Positions 55,573 through 63,557 of a stretch of 64,000 nucleotides of DNA are shown piece by piece. The notes below the pieces were generated by a model. The model was not told the origin of the DNA and made no database searches. It saw only the letters and a program-made list of their open reading frames with translations. The stretch spans positions 124,001 through 188,000 of the forward strand of contig NZ_JARRAF010000005.1 of the NCBI RefSeq assembly GCF_030129945.1, in the 5' to 3' direction. The stretch comes from Parachitinimonas caeni. GTDB lineage: Bacteria; Pseudomonadota; Gammaproteobacteria; Burkholderiales; Chitinimonadaceae. The number at the start of each line of letters is the position of its first letter. Positions within the stretch are counted from its first letter, which is position 1. The position numbers and the translations under genes were made by a program.

Positions 55573-56442
55573 TCAACGTTCGAGGTGGCGGCTGCGCAAC
55601 CAGCGCCAGACCAGCCCACCTTCGCGCCCTGCCAGCAGCGACAAGGCATAAGCGATGCCTGCTGACAGCACAATCGCCGGGCCGGAGGGAAGGTCGGCGT
55701 GGTAGGACACCAATAAGCCGCAGTAGCTGGAACCCAGCGCGATCCCAACGGCGACGCCGATCAAGCCTCCCAGCGAACGTGCCCACAGGCGCGCCGTTGC
55801 GGCGGGGAGCATCATCAAGCCGACGGCCATCAGGGTGCCCAGTGCCTGAAAGCCGGCAACCAGATTCAGTACCACCAGAACCAGAAACGCCAGATGGGCG
55901 AAGGTACCGCCGCCGCCATTGGCTCGCAGGAAGTCGGGGTCGAAGCTCTCGACCACCAGTGGCCGATAGAGCAGGGCCAGCGCAATCACGGTGATGCTGG
56001 ATACGACGGCCAGAAACAGCAGGGCGGTGCTATCGACCGCCAGCACGCTGCCAAACAGGATGTGCATGAGATCGACGTTATTGCCCCACTTGGAGACCAG
56101 CAGCACGCCACTGGCCAAAGACACCAGATAGAAGGCGGCGAAGCTCGCGTCTTCTTTGAGTCGCGTTCCTCGGCTGACCAGCCCGGCCGCGAGAATCACC
56201 ACGATGCCGGCGATGAGCCCGCCAATGCTCATGGCGGTCAGCGACAGGCCATACAGGATGAAGGCGATGGCGGCTCCGGGCAGGATGGCGTGGCTCATGG
56301 CATCGCCGACCAGACTCATGCGCCGGAGTACCAGAAACAGACCGATGGGGGCGCAACCCAGGGCGAGCGCCAGGCAGCCGACCAGTGCATGCCGCATGAA
56401 GGCGAATTCGTCAAAGGGTTGCCACAAAAGCTGATAGAGCAT
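55573..56442 (-). CDS. znuB: Zinc ABC transporter permease
   Basis: A 289-aa integral membrane permease of the ABC-3 family, with about eight helices. RRMSLVGDAMSHAILPGAAI is the family signature that contacts the ATPase, and LVVLNLVAGFQALGTLMAVG is a second conserved block. It lies 50 bp after znuC and 124 bp before znuA. It forms the membrane channel for zinc uptake. Confidence 0.94.
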   Translation of the reverse strand: MLYQLLWQPFDEFAFMRHALVGCLALALGCAPIGLFLVLRRMSLVGDAMSHAILPGAAIAFILYGLSLTAMSIGGLIAGIVVILAAGLVSRGTRLKEDASFAAFYLVSLASGVLLVSKWGNNVDLMHILFGSVLAVDSTALLFLAVVSSITVIALALLYRPLVVESFDPDFLRANGGGGTFAHLAFLVLVVLNLVAGFQALGTLMAVGLMMLPAATARLWARSLGGLIGVAVGIALGSSYCGLLVSYHADLPSGPAIVLSAGIAYALSLLAGREGGLVWRWLRSRHLER

Positions 56443-56492
56443 TGCTTGTTTTCTGTCTGATGAGGTTGGGGGAATGCGGGCGGATGCCCGCT

Positions 56493-57263
56493 TCAGCGAA
56501 CGGCCGGAGCGGCCTCGGGTGCCGGGTCGTCGCGGTGGCAGACCGGTGCCCGCTCATCCCAGGCTTGGGCCATGGCATTGGCGCGTGCCAGGTTGTGGGG
56601 GGTGAGTACGCTGTCGGTGGCTCCCCAGGCAATCACTTCCTTGGCCAACAGCAAGGTATGGGCAAAATGGCTTCTTACCTGCTCGAAGTCATGGAGCACG
56701 GCAATGATCGTCCGGCCTTCCTGCCGCCAGCGGTCGATCACGGCGAGCAGATCGGCCGTGGTCTTGCTATCGAGCGCGGTAAACGGCTCGTCGAGCAGGA
56801 TGACCGGGGCGTCTTGCAGCAGGATGCGGGCAAACAACACGCGTTGGAATTGGCCGGCGGACAACTCATCGACATTCCGGCTCTCGAAACCGGCCAGGCC
56901 GACGGCTTCCAGCGCATGCTCGGCTTGATGGCGAGCACGGTGACTGACTTTGCCGAACCAGCCTGAACCATGCCAGTGACCCAGCTGGACGCAATCGGCC
57001 ACCGAGAGCGGAAAGCTACGGTCGATGGCGGCCTGTTGCGGTAGATAGGCAATGTCGCGCCGGGTGCGTTGGCCGAAATCCACCCGGCCATGATTGGGTT
57101 TGAGCAAACCTACCAGCGCCTTCATCAGGGTGCTTTTGCCTGCGCCATTCGGGCCGACCAGCGCCGTGGCCTCGCCTTGGGCGAATTCCCCACTGGCGTG
57201 ATGAACAACCGGGTGGCGGTGGTAGGTCAGGGTCAGATTTTCGATGCGTAAGGGGCTGGTCAT
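56493..57263 (-). CDS. znuC: Zinc ABC transporter ATP-binding protein
   Basis: A 256-aa ABC ATPase. Walker A is GPNGAGKST (residues 37-45), the signature is ELSAGQFQRVLFARILL and Walker B is VILLDEPFTALD. The H-loop His is in IAVLHDFEQV. A C-terminal His/Asp/Arg region follows. Its ATG overlaps the stop of a 37-codon open frame (ATGA at 57260-57263), so it is translationally coupled to it. It powers ZnuB for high-affinity zinc import. Confidence 0.95.
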   Translation of the reverse strand: MTSPLRIENLTLTYHRHPVVHHASGEFAQGEATALVGPNGAGKSTLMKALVGLLKPNHGRVDFGQRTRRDIAYLPQQAAIDRSFPLSVADCVQLGHWHGSGWFGKVSHRARHQAEHALEAVGLAGFESRNVDELSAGQFQRVLFARILLQDAPVILLDEPFTALDSKTTADLLAVIDRWRQEGRTIIAVLHDFEQVRSHFAHTLLLAKEVIAWGATDSVLTPHNLARANAMAQAWDERAPVCHRDDPAPEAAPAVR

Positions 57264-57373
57264 GCCTCACCTTTCAGTGCCCACCAGACGGCCAGCCATA
57301 GCATGGCGACAAAGGGCAGTACCCGGAGCAGACGGTCCCAGGCCGAACGGGCCAGCAGGGAGGGCTTGCTCAT
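57260..57373 (-). CDS. Small membrane peptide gene between zur and znuC
   Basis: A 37-aa open frame beginning MSKPSLLARSAWDRLLRV and ending with a hydrophobic Leu/Trp/Val-rich helix and the tail KGEA. Its ATG overlaps the zur stop (ATGA at 57370-57373) and its TGA overlaps the znuC start (ATGA at 57260-57263). The chain zur-peptide-znuC is thus doubly coupled, which argues that it is translated. The helix (about residues 18-33) should span or dock on the inner membrane. It may modulate the ZnuBC transporter, as small proteins do for other transporters. Function is inferred from position only. Confidence 0.6.
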   Translation of the reverse strand: MSKPSLLARSAWDRLLRVLPFVAMLWLAVWWALKGEA

Positions 57374-57840
57374 GCTTCACCTGCCTGTTCCACCTGCTGG
57401 CAATTGGCACAAATGCCTTTTATTTCAATGTCCTGCTGTGACAGGCGAAAGCCCAGTCGCGCTGCATCTTCGGCTAGCCGCTCGGCCCAGCTTTCATCGG
57501 AGAGTTCGTGTACGCCCCGGCAGCGGTCGCAAATCAGCATCAGCCCGTGGTGATGGGTGTGATCCAGCTCGCGACAGGCGACAAAGGCATTGAGCGAACC
57601 CAGCTTGTGTGCGAGGCCGACGTTCAGCAGAAAATCGAGTGCCCGGTAGACCGTGGGGGGGGCCGCCGTTGGCTTGCGCTTTTGCAGTTCGGCCAGCAGC
57701 TCGTAGGCTTTGATCGAGCCATCGTGGGCCAGCAGCAAGGAGAGAACCTCCCGCCGCAGATCGGTCAGTTTTTCCCCGCGCTGCAGACACCAGTTGGCGG
57801 CAGCATCGAGTTCGTGTTCGAGATTGGTTTCGGTATTCAT
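57370..57840 (-). CDS. zur: Fur-family zinc regulator Zur
   Basis: A 156-aa Fur-family repressor. The N-terminal winged helix (LTDLRREVLSLLLAHDGSIK and APPTVYRALDFLLNVGLAHK) binds DNA. The dimerisation domain has CRELDHTHHHGLMLICDRC, with a structural CxxC, and a second pair near the end, CANCQ. Position at the head of the zinc operon and a Zur-type box just upstream identify it as Zur and not Fur. With zinc bound it should repress its own operon. Confidence 0.93.
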   Translation of the reverse strand: MNTETNLEHELDAAANWCLQRGEKLTDLRREVLSLLLAHDGSIKAYELLAELQKRKPTAAPPTVYRALDFLLNVGLAHKLGSLNAFVACRELDHTHHHGLMLICDRCRGVHELSDESWAERLAEDAARLGFRLSQQDIEIKGICANCQQVEQAGEA

Positions 57841-57859
57841 GGGACTGTGAGGCTTTCTA

Positions 57860-57876
57860 TTGTTATATTATAACAA
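57860..57876. promoter_or_regulatory. Zur box upstream of the zinc operon
   Basis: TTGTTATATTATAACAA is a 17-bp palindrome perfect except for the central base. It matches the proteobacterial Zur core GTTATAnTATAAC and lies 20 bases before the zur ATG, where bound Zur would block transcription. Confidence 0.9.
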
Positions 57877-57989
57877 AACATTTCAATGCAGCCAGTTGCT
57901 TGATTCGATGCGCCATTCCGGCCGATAGGCGGGTGTCTTGCTGGCGGCGTTTCTGTCGAATGTCCGTCGAACCCCGTAATTATGAAAAC

Positions 57990-58038
57990 TTTGGCGTTTT
58001 TTGCTGGATTGGATTGCGGGCGGAGTGCACAGAGCCTA
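57990..58038 (-). repeat. Dispersed repeat remnant at the dnaE2 stop codon
   Basis: Read on the minus strand it begins TAGGCTCTGTG at the dnaE2 TAG (58036-58038). On the plus strand the stretch GTTTTTTGCTGGATTGG is an internal arm segment, matching the copy at 28936. It is a shortened, diverged copy. Confidence 0.6.
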
Positions 58039-61000
58039 GTGAAACTCGCGGGAGCGGGGGCTCAGATCGCCCAGCAGCGGAGTGGCATCGACCAGACGGC
58101 GAGCGAGCAAATGCACGACGTCGCCTTCCCGCTGGACAACGCCGTAAACCAGCATCAACCGTGATTCGAGCAGTTCGCGGCGTTGTCGATTCACCAGATC
58201 GCTCCAGACGATGACGTTGATGCTGCCGGTTTCGTCTTCCAGCGTGACAAATACCACGCCTTGGGCGGTGCCTGGTCTTTGCCGGCTGATGACGAGCCCG
58301 CCAGCTCTGGCCAGGCGGCCATTGGGCATGGTGCTGAGGGCCGTGGCGGTTACCAGCTTGCGCGTTGAGAGCTGTGGCCGCAGCAGGGAGATGGGATGTG
58401 CGCGTAGCGACAGGCCGACACTGTGATAATCGGCCGTGATGGCTTCGCCCAGCTCCGGTGCGGGCAGCGCCAGACTGTCGTCGATCGGCGCGGTGTCGAG
58501 CAGATCGTTATGGCGGGTCAGGCCGCTGACATCCCACCAGGCTTCCCGCCGGTTGCCTGAGAGCGCATGCAGGGCATCGGCAGTGGCCAGCGTGGCCAGC
58601 GTGGCCAGGGTGGAGGCGTCCAGTCGGGCCAACTGTGCCAGCTGTGCCGGACTCCGGTAGCCACCGGCCGGGCGCGCCGCTGCGATGCGCTGCCCGGCTG
58701 CTGTGCCGAGCCCCTCCACCAGTCGCAAGCCCAGACGCAAGGCAGGACCATTGGTTCCGTCTTCGAGCGTGCATTGCCAGTGACTGGCCTGAACATCAAT
58801 GGGGCGGACTTCGACGCCATGTCGCTGTGCATCTTGTACCAGCTGGGCCGGGGCATAGAAGCCCATGGGCTGGGCATTGAGCAGTGCGCAGCAGAACGCG
58901 GCCGGTTCATGCCGTTTGAGCCAGGCCGAGCTGTAGACCAGCAGGGCGAAAGAGGCCGCGTGAGATTCCGGGAAGCCATATTCCGAGAATCCTTCGATCT
59001 GGCGGAAGATGCGGTCGGCAAAGTCCTGGCTGTAACCCCGTTCGAGCATGCCGCTGGTCAGGCGTGCCCGAAACGGTTCGAGCTTGCCGGTGCGGCGCCA
59101 GGCCGCCATGGAGCGCCGTAGCTGATCAGCCTCCCCCCCGCTGAAGCCTGCCGCAACAATGGCAATCTGCATGACCTGTTCCTGAAAAATCGGCACCCCC
59201 AGCGTGCGTTGCAAGACGTTTTTGACTGCTTCACTCGGGTAATCCACCTCTTCCAGCCCCTGCCGCCGCCGTAGATAGGGATGCACCATGCCACCCTGAA
59301 TCGGCCCCGGCCGGACGATAGCGACCTCAATCACCAGATCATAGAAATGCTTGGGTTTGAGCCGTGGCAGCATCGACATCTGCGCGCGTGATTCGATCTG
59401 GAAGACGCCGATACTGTCGGCCCGGCCCAGCATGTCATATACCGCAGGATCTTCAGCGGGGATGTCGGTCAGCCCGAAGGGCTTGCCGTAACGGGCTGAT
59501 ACCAGCTGCAGCGACTCACGCAATGCGGTCAGCATGCCCAGTGCCAGAACGTCGATCTTGAGCATGCCGATGATGTCGAGATCATCCTTGTCCCACTGGA
59601 TAACGGTGCGATCAGTCATGCTGGCGTTCTCGATCGGCACCTGGCGGCTCAGCGGTCCGTGCGAGATCACGAAGCCGCCCACATGCTGCGACAGATGGCG
59701 CGGAAAGCCGATCAGTTGGTTGACCAGTTGCAACAGCCACTGCACGGGCCGGCTGTCCGGGTCGCAGCCCGCATCGGCCAGTCGTGCCGGCAGATCATCG
59801 CGCTTGTCCCACCAGGCCAGGATGCTGGAAAGCCGATGCAGCTGCTCTTCATCAAAGCCCAGTGCGCGTCCAACGTCGCGCAGGGCACTGCGGGGCCGGT
59901 AGCGGATGACCGTGGCGGTCAGGGCGGCACGGTCGCGCCCGTACTTCTGATAGATGTACTGGATGACTTCTTCTCGCCGGCTATGCTCGAAATCGACATC
60001 AATATCAGGGGGCTCGTTGCGCTCTTTCGATAAGAAACGCTCGAACAGCATCTCGGTTCGGGCCGGATCGACGGCGGTAATGCCCAGTGCGTAGCAGACG
60101 GCCGAGTTGGCGGCCGAGCCCCGTCCCTGACACAGAATGCCTTGCCGGCGTGCCCAGCTGACGATGTCGTACACCGTCAGGAAGTAGGCTTCATAAGCGA
60201 GACTGCTGATCAGATCCAGCTCGCGGGCCACCATTTGCTGGACTTTGAGTGGCACCTGGCCGGGATAACGGCCGTGCAATCCGCTATGGACTTCTCGTGC
60301 CAGATACGAGGCGGGTGTCAAACCCGGCGGGACCAGTTCTTGCGGGTACTGATAGCGCAGGCTATCGAGGCTGAACTGGCAACGCTCAGCGACCCGCATG
60401 GTCTCTTCCAGCCACGCAGCCGGATAGAGCTGCGCCAGTCTGAGCCGTTGCCGTAAATGACGCTCTCCATTGGCATGCAAGGCGTAGCCGCACTCGGCCA
60501 CAGGTTGGCCGAGCCGGATGGCTGTCAGGGTATCGTGCAGCGGACGGCGCGACCGTCGATGCATCTCGACGCCACCAGCCGCTACCACGGCTAAGCCAGT
60601 CTGCTGTGATAGCTGATGCAGGTGCGCCAGCCATTCCAGATCATCAGCATGGCCGTGCTGTTCGGCGGCGATCCACAACCGGCCGGAAAAATGCTGGGCC
60701 AGCCACTCGGCATCGGCTTGCCAAGTGGCCGGCGATGGGATCGGACCTCGTTCTGGCAGCCACAATGCCAGCAAATGCCGGCTGAAGTGTTGCAGATCGG
60801 CCCGCTGCAGGTGGTATTGGCCTTTGTCGGCCGCACGGCGCCCCAGGGTCAGCAGCTCGGAGAGGTCGCCATAGGCCGATAGATCGGGTGCCAGGACTAC
60901 CAGATGTGGTCCGTCGGCCAGTGTGATATCGGCGCCGATCAACAGCTTGAAGCCGATGGCTTTGGCGGCCTCATGGGCTCTGACGACGCCTGCCAGTGAG

Positions 61001-61131
61001 CCTTGGTCAGTCAAGGCCAGGGCCCCGTAACCCAGCTCTGCGGCTCGCTCGACCAGCTCGGCCGGATGCGAGGCACCGCGCAGGAAGCTGAAATTACTGA
61101 AGCAATGCAGTTCGGCGTAAGCGGGCAGCAT
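58036..61131 (-). CDS. dnaE2: Error-prone DNA polymerase DnaE2
   Basis: A 1031-aa C-family polymerase that extends past DNA lesions during SOS mutagenesis with ImuA and ImuB. The N-terminal PHP domain opens AELHCFSNFSFLRGASHP. The palm has the catalytic acidic motif PPDIDVDFEHSRRE (about residues 369-382). A helix-hairpin-helix region follows, and an OB-fold domain (GSINVIVWSDLVNRQRRELL) lies near the C-terminus. It is about 1030 residues against 1160 for DnaE1, as usual for DnaE2, and lacks the C-terminal clamp and tau regions. Its TAG stop falls in a repeat copy, and another copy end sits between it and imuB. Confidence 0.95.
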   Translation of the reverse strand: MLPAYAELHCFSNFSFLRGASHPAELVERAAELGYGALALTDQGSLAGVVRAHEAAKAIGFKLLIGADITLADGPHLVVLAPDLSAYGDLSELLTLGRRAADKGQYHLQRADLQHFSRHLLALWLPERGPIPSPATWQADAEWLAQHFSGRLWIAAEQHGHADDLEWLAHLHQLSQQTGLAVVAAGGVEMHRRSRRPLHDTLTAIRLGQPVAECGYALHANGERHLRQRLRLAQLYPAAWLEETMRVAERCQFSLDSLRYQYPQELVPPGLTPASYLAREVHSGLHGRYPGQVPLKVQQMVARELDLISSLAYEAYFLTVYDIVSWARRQGILCQGRGSAANSAVCYALGITAVDPARTEMLFERFLSKERNEPPDIDVDFEHSRREEVIQYIYQKYGRDRAALTATVIRYRPRSALRDVGRALGFDEEQLHRLSSILAWWDKRDDLPARLADAGCDPDSRPVQWLLQLVNQLIGFPRHLSQHVGGFVISHGPLSRQVPIENASMTDRTVIQWDKDDLDIIGMLKIDVLALGMLTALRESLQLVSARYGKPFGLTDIPAEDPAVYDMLGRADSIGVFQIESRAQMSMLPRLKPKHFYDLVIEVAIVRPGPIQGGMVHPYLRRRQGLEEVDYPSEAVKNVLQRTLGVPIFQEQVMQIAIVAAGFSGGEADQLRRSMAAWRRTGKLEPFRARLTSGMLERGYSQDFADRIFRQIEGFSEYGFPESHAASFALLVYSSAWLKRHEPAAFCCALLNAQPMGFYAPAQLVQDAQRHGVEVRPIDVQASHWQCTLEDGTNGPALRLGLRLVEGLGTAAGQRIAAARPAGGYRSPAQLAQLARLDASTLATLATLATADALHALSGNRREAWWDVSGLTRHNDLLDTAPIDDSLALPAPELGEAITADYHSVGLSLRAHPISLLRPQLSTRKLVTATALSTMPNGRLARAGGLVISRQRPGTAQGVVFVTLEDETGSINVIVWSDLVNRQRRELLESRLMLVYGVVQREGDVVHLLARRLVDATPLLGDLSPRSREFH

Positions 61132-61212
61132 GAGTTGCCTATCGAGTCGGTTAAAGAAGCGTCACCAGGGCATCGAATCTGAATAAGCCAGCGTGGCGGG
61201 CGGGCTTGGGCC

Positions 61213-61233
61213 ATAAAACGTCAACAGAGCCTA
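61213..61233 (-). repeat. Dispersed repeat end at the imuB stop codon
   Basis: Minus strand TAGGCTCTGTTGACG then TTTTATGG. The TAG (61231-61233) is the imuB stop. Only one end is recognisable in the 99-bp imuB-dnaE2 gap. Confidence 0.65.
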
Positions 61234-62736
61234 GTCAAATAAACCGTGCAGATACCAGCTCTGCTCCTTTCTATCGAAGTAGATCCAGTAACGGCGGCCG
61301 GATGGACCGCATGCCAGGTAGTAGTCGCGTGCAATCGGGGCGCCGTCCCACCAGCCACTTTCAATGCGCTCGGCCCGCCCCTGGCACTGCAAAGGCTCGC
61401 CAAGCCAGGGGCGGGCATCACGTAGTTCCAGTGGTTGTGGCGTGTGTAACAACCACGCAGGACGTAGGGTTGCCGGCAGCTGGGGGGCGTTGTCCGGCTG
61501 TTGGCTGGTTCGCCATGCCCGCTCCGGTCGATGGTCAGGGTGAGGTTGAATGCCGGTCAGCGCTTGGTCTCCAAGCCGAGCTTTCAACCGCGCCGCCAAC
61601 AGCGCAAAGTCGGCGGCTGACTGTCCGTTGGAGAACAGATCGCTGACGGGTGCATCCAGAGCATGCAATACCCTGGCTTGCAGGGTTAGCCCCAGTGCGG
61701 GGGCTGGCAGTGGGTTGACCGCAAGTTTTTCTTTTAATACGCCCAACATCTCGGCAACTTCCCGGGTGGGGCGGCCAAATGCCAGCATCAGATCGAAATG
61801 GCTGCGGTTCTCCGGCAAGGCCGTGGCGTGATGGGGGGCCGATAATGGCTGGCTCTGCCCGGACTCCAGATCGGGACGCTGCTGCAGGGTCAAACGCAGC
61901 GTCACCTGCTGTACGCCTAGTCCTCGCCCCCGCAGAAAGCCTGATAGCTCGATCAACAGGCGTCGCCCGGCAAAGAGCAGGGCTTCGCTCGCTTGCACCG
62001 GATAGTTCAGATCCAGCTGACGTTCAAACTGGTCGGGCGGCTGATAAGGCTGCCTTGGATCGGCCTGCCTCCCCAATGCGCGGTCAAGCAGTTGGGCCAG
62101 TTGTAGGCCCAGGCGCCGGCTCAGCCCCCGGCTGGGCAAGGACTGGACGTCGGCCAGCGTCTGCAAGCCCAGTCGCCGCAGACTGGCTATTTGTTCGGCA
62201 GCCAGTGGCAAGCCGGTGAAAGAGAGTTGCCCGAGTGTTTCGGGCAGCGTTGCAAGTGCAACGGCCTCTGGTCTTCCCGCCTGTGCTAGCCACAGTGCGG
62301 CGAGCGGGGTGGGGGCACAGCCTTGCTGCACGGTATAGCCCAGGTCGATCAAACCGGCATCGACCTGCTGTCTTAACCGTTCCAGGCCACCAAAGTAGGC
62401 AAGGCAGCTGCCGATTTCGAGCAAGAGCGCAGGGGCTGGGTCTAGCGTGACCATTGGGCTGAACTGCAAGGCCCAGGCCGCCAGCGCGTTATGGGCGCGA
62501 TGTTCGGCTGCTGTGTCGCGCCGCAGACAGCGCAGGCTGCTGGCGAGTGCTTCGGCTGCCGAGCGGCGCTGACCGGGGCGCACTCCCAGTTGTGCCGCTG
62601 TCTGGTTGCAGGCATGAACCCGATCAACCCGGCCCTGGCTGTCGATAATCGCCAGTGGCTCAGGCGGCGACGCGCAGGGTGCGCTCGGGAACGCTTGTAA
62701 CGGTAGCGCTGGCAGGTAGAGGGCTAGCCACAGCAT
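61231..62736 (-). CDS. imuB: Y-family polymerase-like protein ImuB
   Basis: A 501-aa Y-family DNA polymerase homologue that acts as the scaffold linking ImuA, DnaE2 and the sliding clamp. It begins MLWLALYLPALPLQAF; in this position active polymerases have a metal-binding Asp with D-x-D-x-F, so the catalytic acids are missing, as is normal for ImuB. The helix-hairpin-helix LRRLGLQTLADVQSLPSRG and the little-finger region follow. The start at 62736 is the family's start and overlaps imuA by 77 bases. It continues to a C-terminal Trp/Tyr-rich tail (YYLACGPSGRRYWIYF). Confidence 0.92.
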   Translation of the reverse strand: MLWLALYLPALPLQAFPSAPCASPPEPLAIIDSQGRVDRVHACNQTAAQLGVRPGQRRSAAEALASSLRCLRRDTAAEHRAHNALAAWALQFSPMVTLDPAPALLLEIGSCLAYFGGLERLRQQVDAGLIDLGYTVQQGCAPTPLAALWLAQAGRPEAVALATLPETLGQLSFTGLPLAAEQIASLRRLGLQTLADVQSLPSRGLSRRLGLQLAQLLDRALGRQADPRQPYQPPDQFERQLDLNYPVQASEALLFAGRRLLIELSGFLRGRGLGVQQVTLRLTLQQRPDLESGQSQPLSAPHHATALPENRSHFDLMLAFGRPTREVAEMLGVLKEKLAVNPLPAPALGLTLQARVLHALDAPVSDLFSNGQSAADFALLAARLKARLGDQALTGIQPHPDHRPERAWRTSQQPDNAPQLPATLRPAWLLHTPQPLELRDARPWLGEPLQCQGRAERIESGWWDGAPIARDYYLACGPSGRRYWIYFDRKEQSWYLHGLFD

Positions 62737-63391
62737 CGGCAAAGCGGAATGAGAGGGGCTGATCGCCAGCCCGGTTTTCATGAGGGATCAATACCGGGCG
62801 AGCCAAGGGGGCGCCGCGTCGCTTCAGAACTTGTACCGAGAGACCACCGGCTACCGGCTCGACCTGCAGGCGTAGGCCGACAGGGGAACTGGTGGAAGCG
62901 GTACCGCCTCGCAGGATAAAGCCGCTGCCGCCACCGGTTTCCGCTGCCAGTTGCAGGCGTCGCCACAGGCGGTCGGCCGGAGCACCCGCCAGCCAGCCAA
63001 CAACGGCGCCAACCGAGGGTTCGCGCAGGGTTTGCTCAAGCGCCCAGAGTCGATCCCGCTCGTTATCGGCACGCAGCCACGATAACCGCGTCAGATCGAC
63101 CCCGGCCGCCTGCCAGGCGGGGGCATAAGGAATATGCGGTGGGGCGATCAACACAATCTGCCGGCCAGCCTGGCTGAGTGCTGCCAGGGCAGGGAGCAGG
63201 AGACGTAGCTCACCACTGCCCGGTTGCCGGGCGACCAGATCGGTCAGGCCGCCAACCGGCCAGCCAGCTCCCGGCAGTTCGCGGTCGAGTGCCGAGTGAC
63301 CGGTGGCAAGGCCGGGGTGCTCGGTGCAGGCGAGTTGGTCGCCACGCCAGATTTTGGGATGGTGCAGCAGGGCATCGACAGCGGGGTGCAT
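62660..63391 (-). CDS. imuA: RecA-like mutagenesis protein ImuA
   Basis: A 243-aa protein with a truncated RecA-like fold, the first gene of the ImuA-ImuB-DnaE2 translesion cassette. Typical stretches are TGHSALDRELPGAGWPVGGL near the N-terminus and IVLIAPPHIPYAPAW. A canonical Walker A lysine is missing: the loop reads ARQPGSGELRLLLP, consistent with ImuA and SulA-like relatives. The ATG at 63391 is 15 bases from the first of two LexA-like boxes, so SOS control is expected. Confidence 0.9.
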   Translation of the reverse strand: MHPAVDALLHHPKIWRGDQLACTEHPGLATGHSALDRELPGAGWPVGGLTDLVARQPGSGELRLLLPALAALSQAGRQIVLIAPPHIPYAPAWQAAGVDLTRLSWLRADNERDRLWALEQTLREPSVGAVVGWLAGAPADRLWRRLQLAAETGGGSGFILRGGTASTSSPVGLRLQVEPVAGGLSVQVLKRRGAPLARPVLIPHENRAGDQPLSFRFADAVASPLPASATVTSVPERTLRVAA

Positions 63392-63406
63392 GGGCGGCTC
63401 CTTGGA

Positions 63407-63442
63407 GTACGTTTGTTCACTAATAATAGGGAACGTTTGTTC
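63407..63442. promoter_or_regulatory. Tandem LexA-type operators upstream of imuA
   Basis: GTACGTTTGTTC (63407-63418) and GAACGTTTGTTC (63431-63442) are 24 bases apart, start to start. The second is a perfect GAACN4GTTC and the first differs at one base. This is the Gram-positive LexA (Cheo-box) pattern and is close to the GTACN4GTGC boxes of LexA2 in other proteobacteria with imuA-imuB-dnaE2. No lexA gene lies next to the cassette. Confidence 0.7.
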
Positions 63443-63499
63443 TCTTTGTCAAAGCCGTCCGGTAAGTTTTTACAGAAAAATTTTGTTTGAAGATCCAAT

Positions 63500-63529
63500 A
63501 AAAAAGGCAGCAAGCGCTTGCTTGCTGCC
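63500..63529 (-). terminator. Leftward terminator of the last gene
   Basis: GGCAGCAAG and CTTGCTGCC form a stem, and on the minus strand it is followed by TTTTTT. It lies 28 bases after the stop of the leftward partial gene. Confidence 0.85.
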
Positions 63530-63557
63530 TGTGGCTAAAAACTTGATTCAGCGCGAT

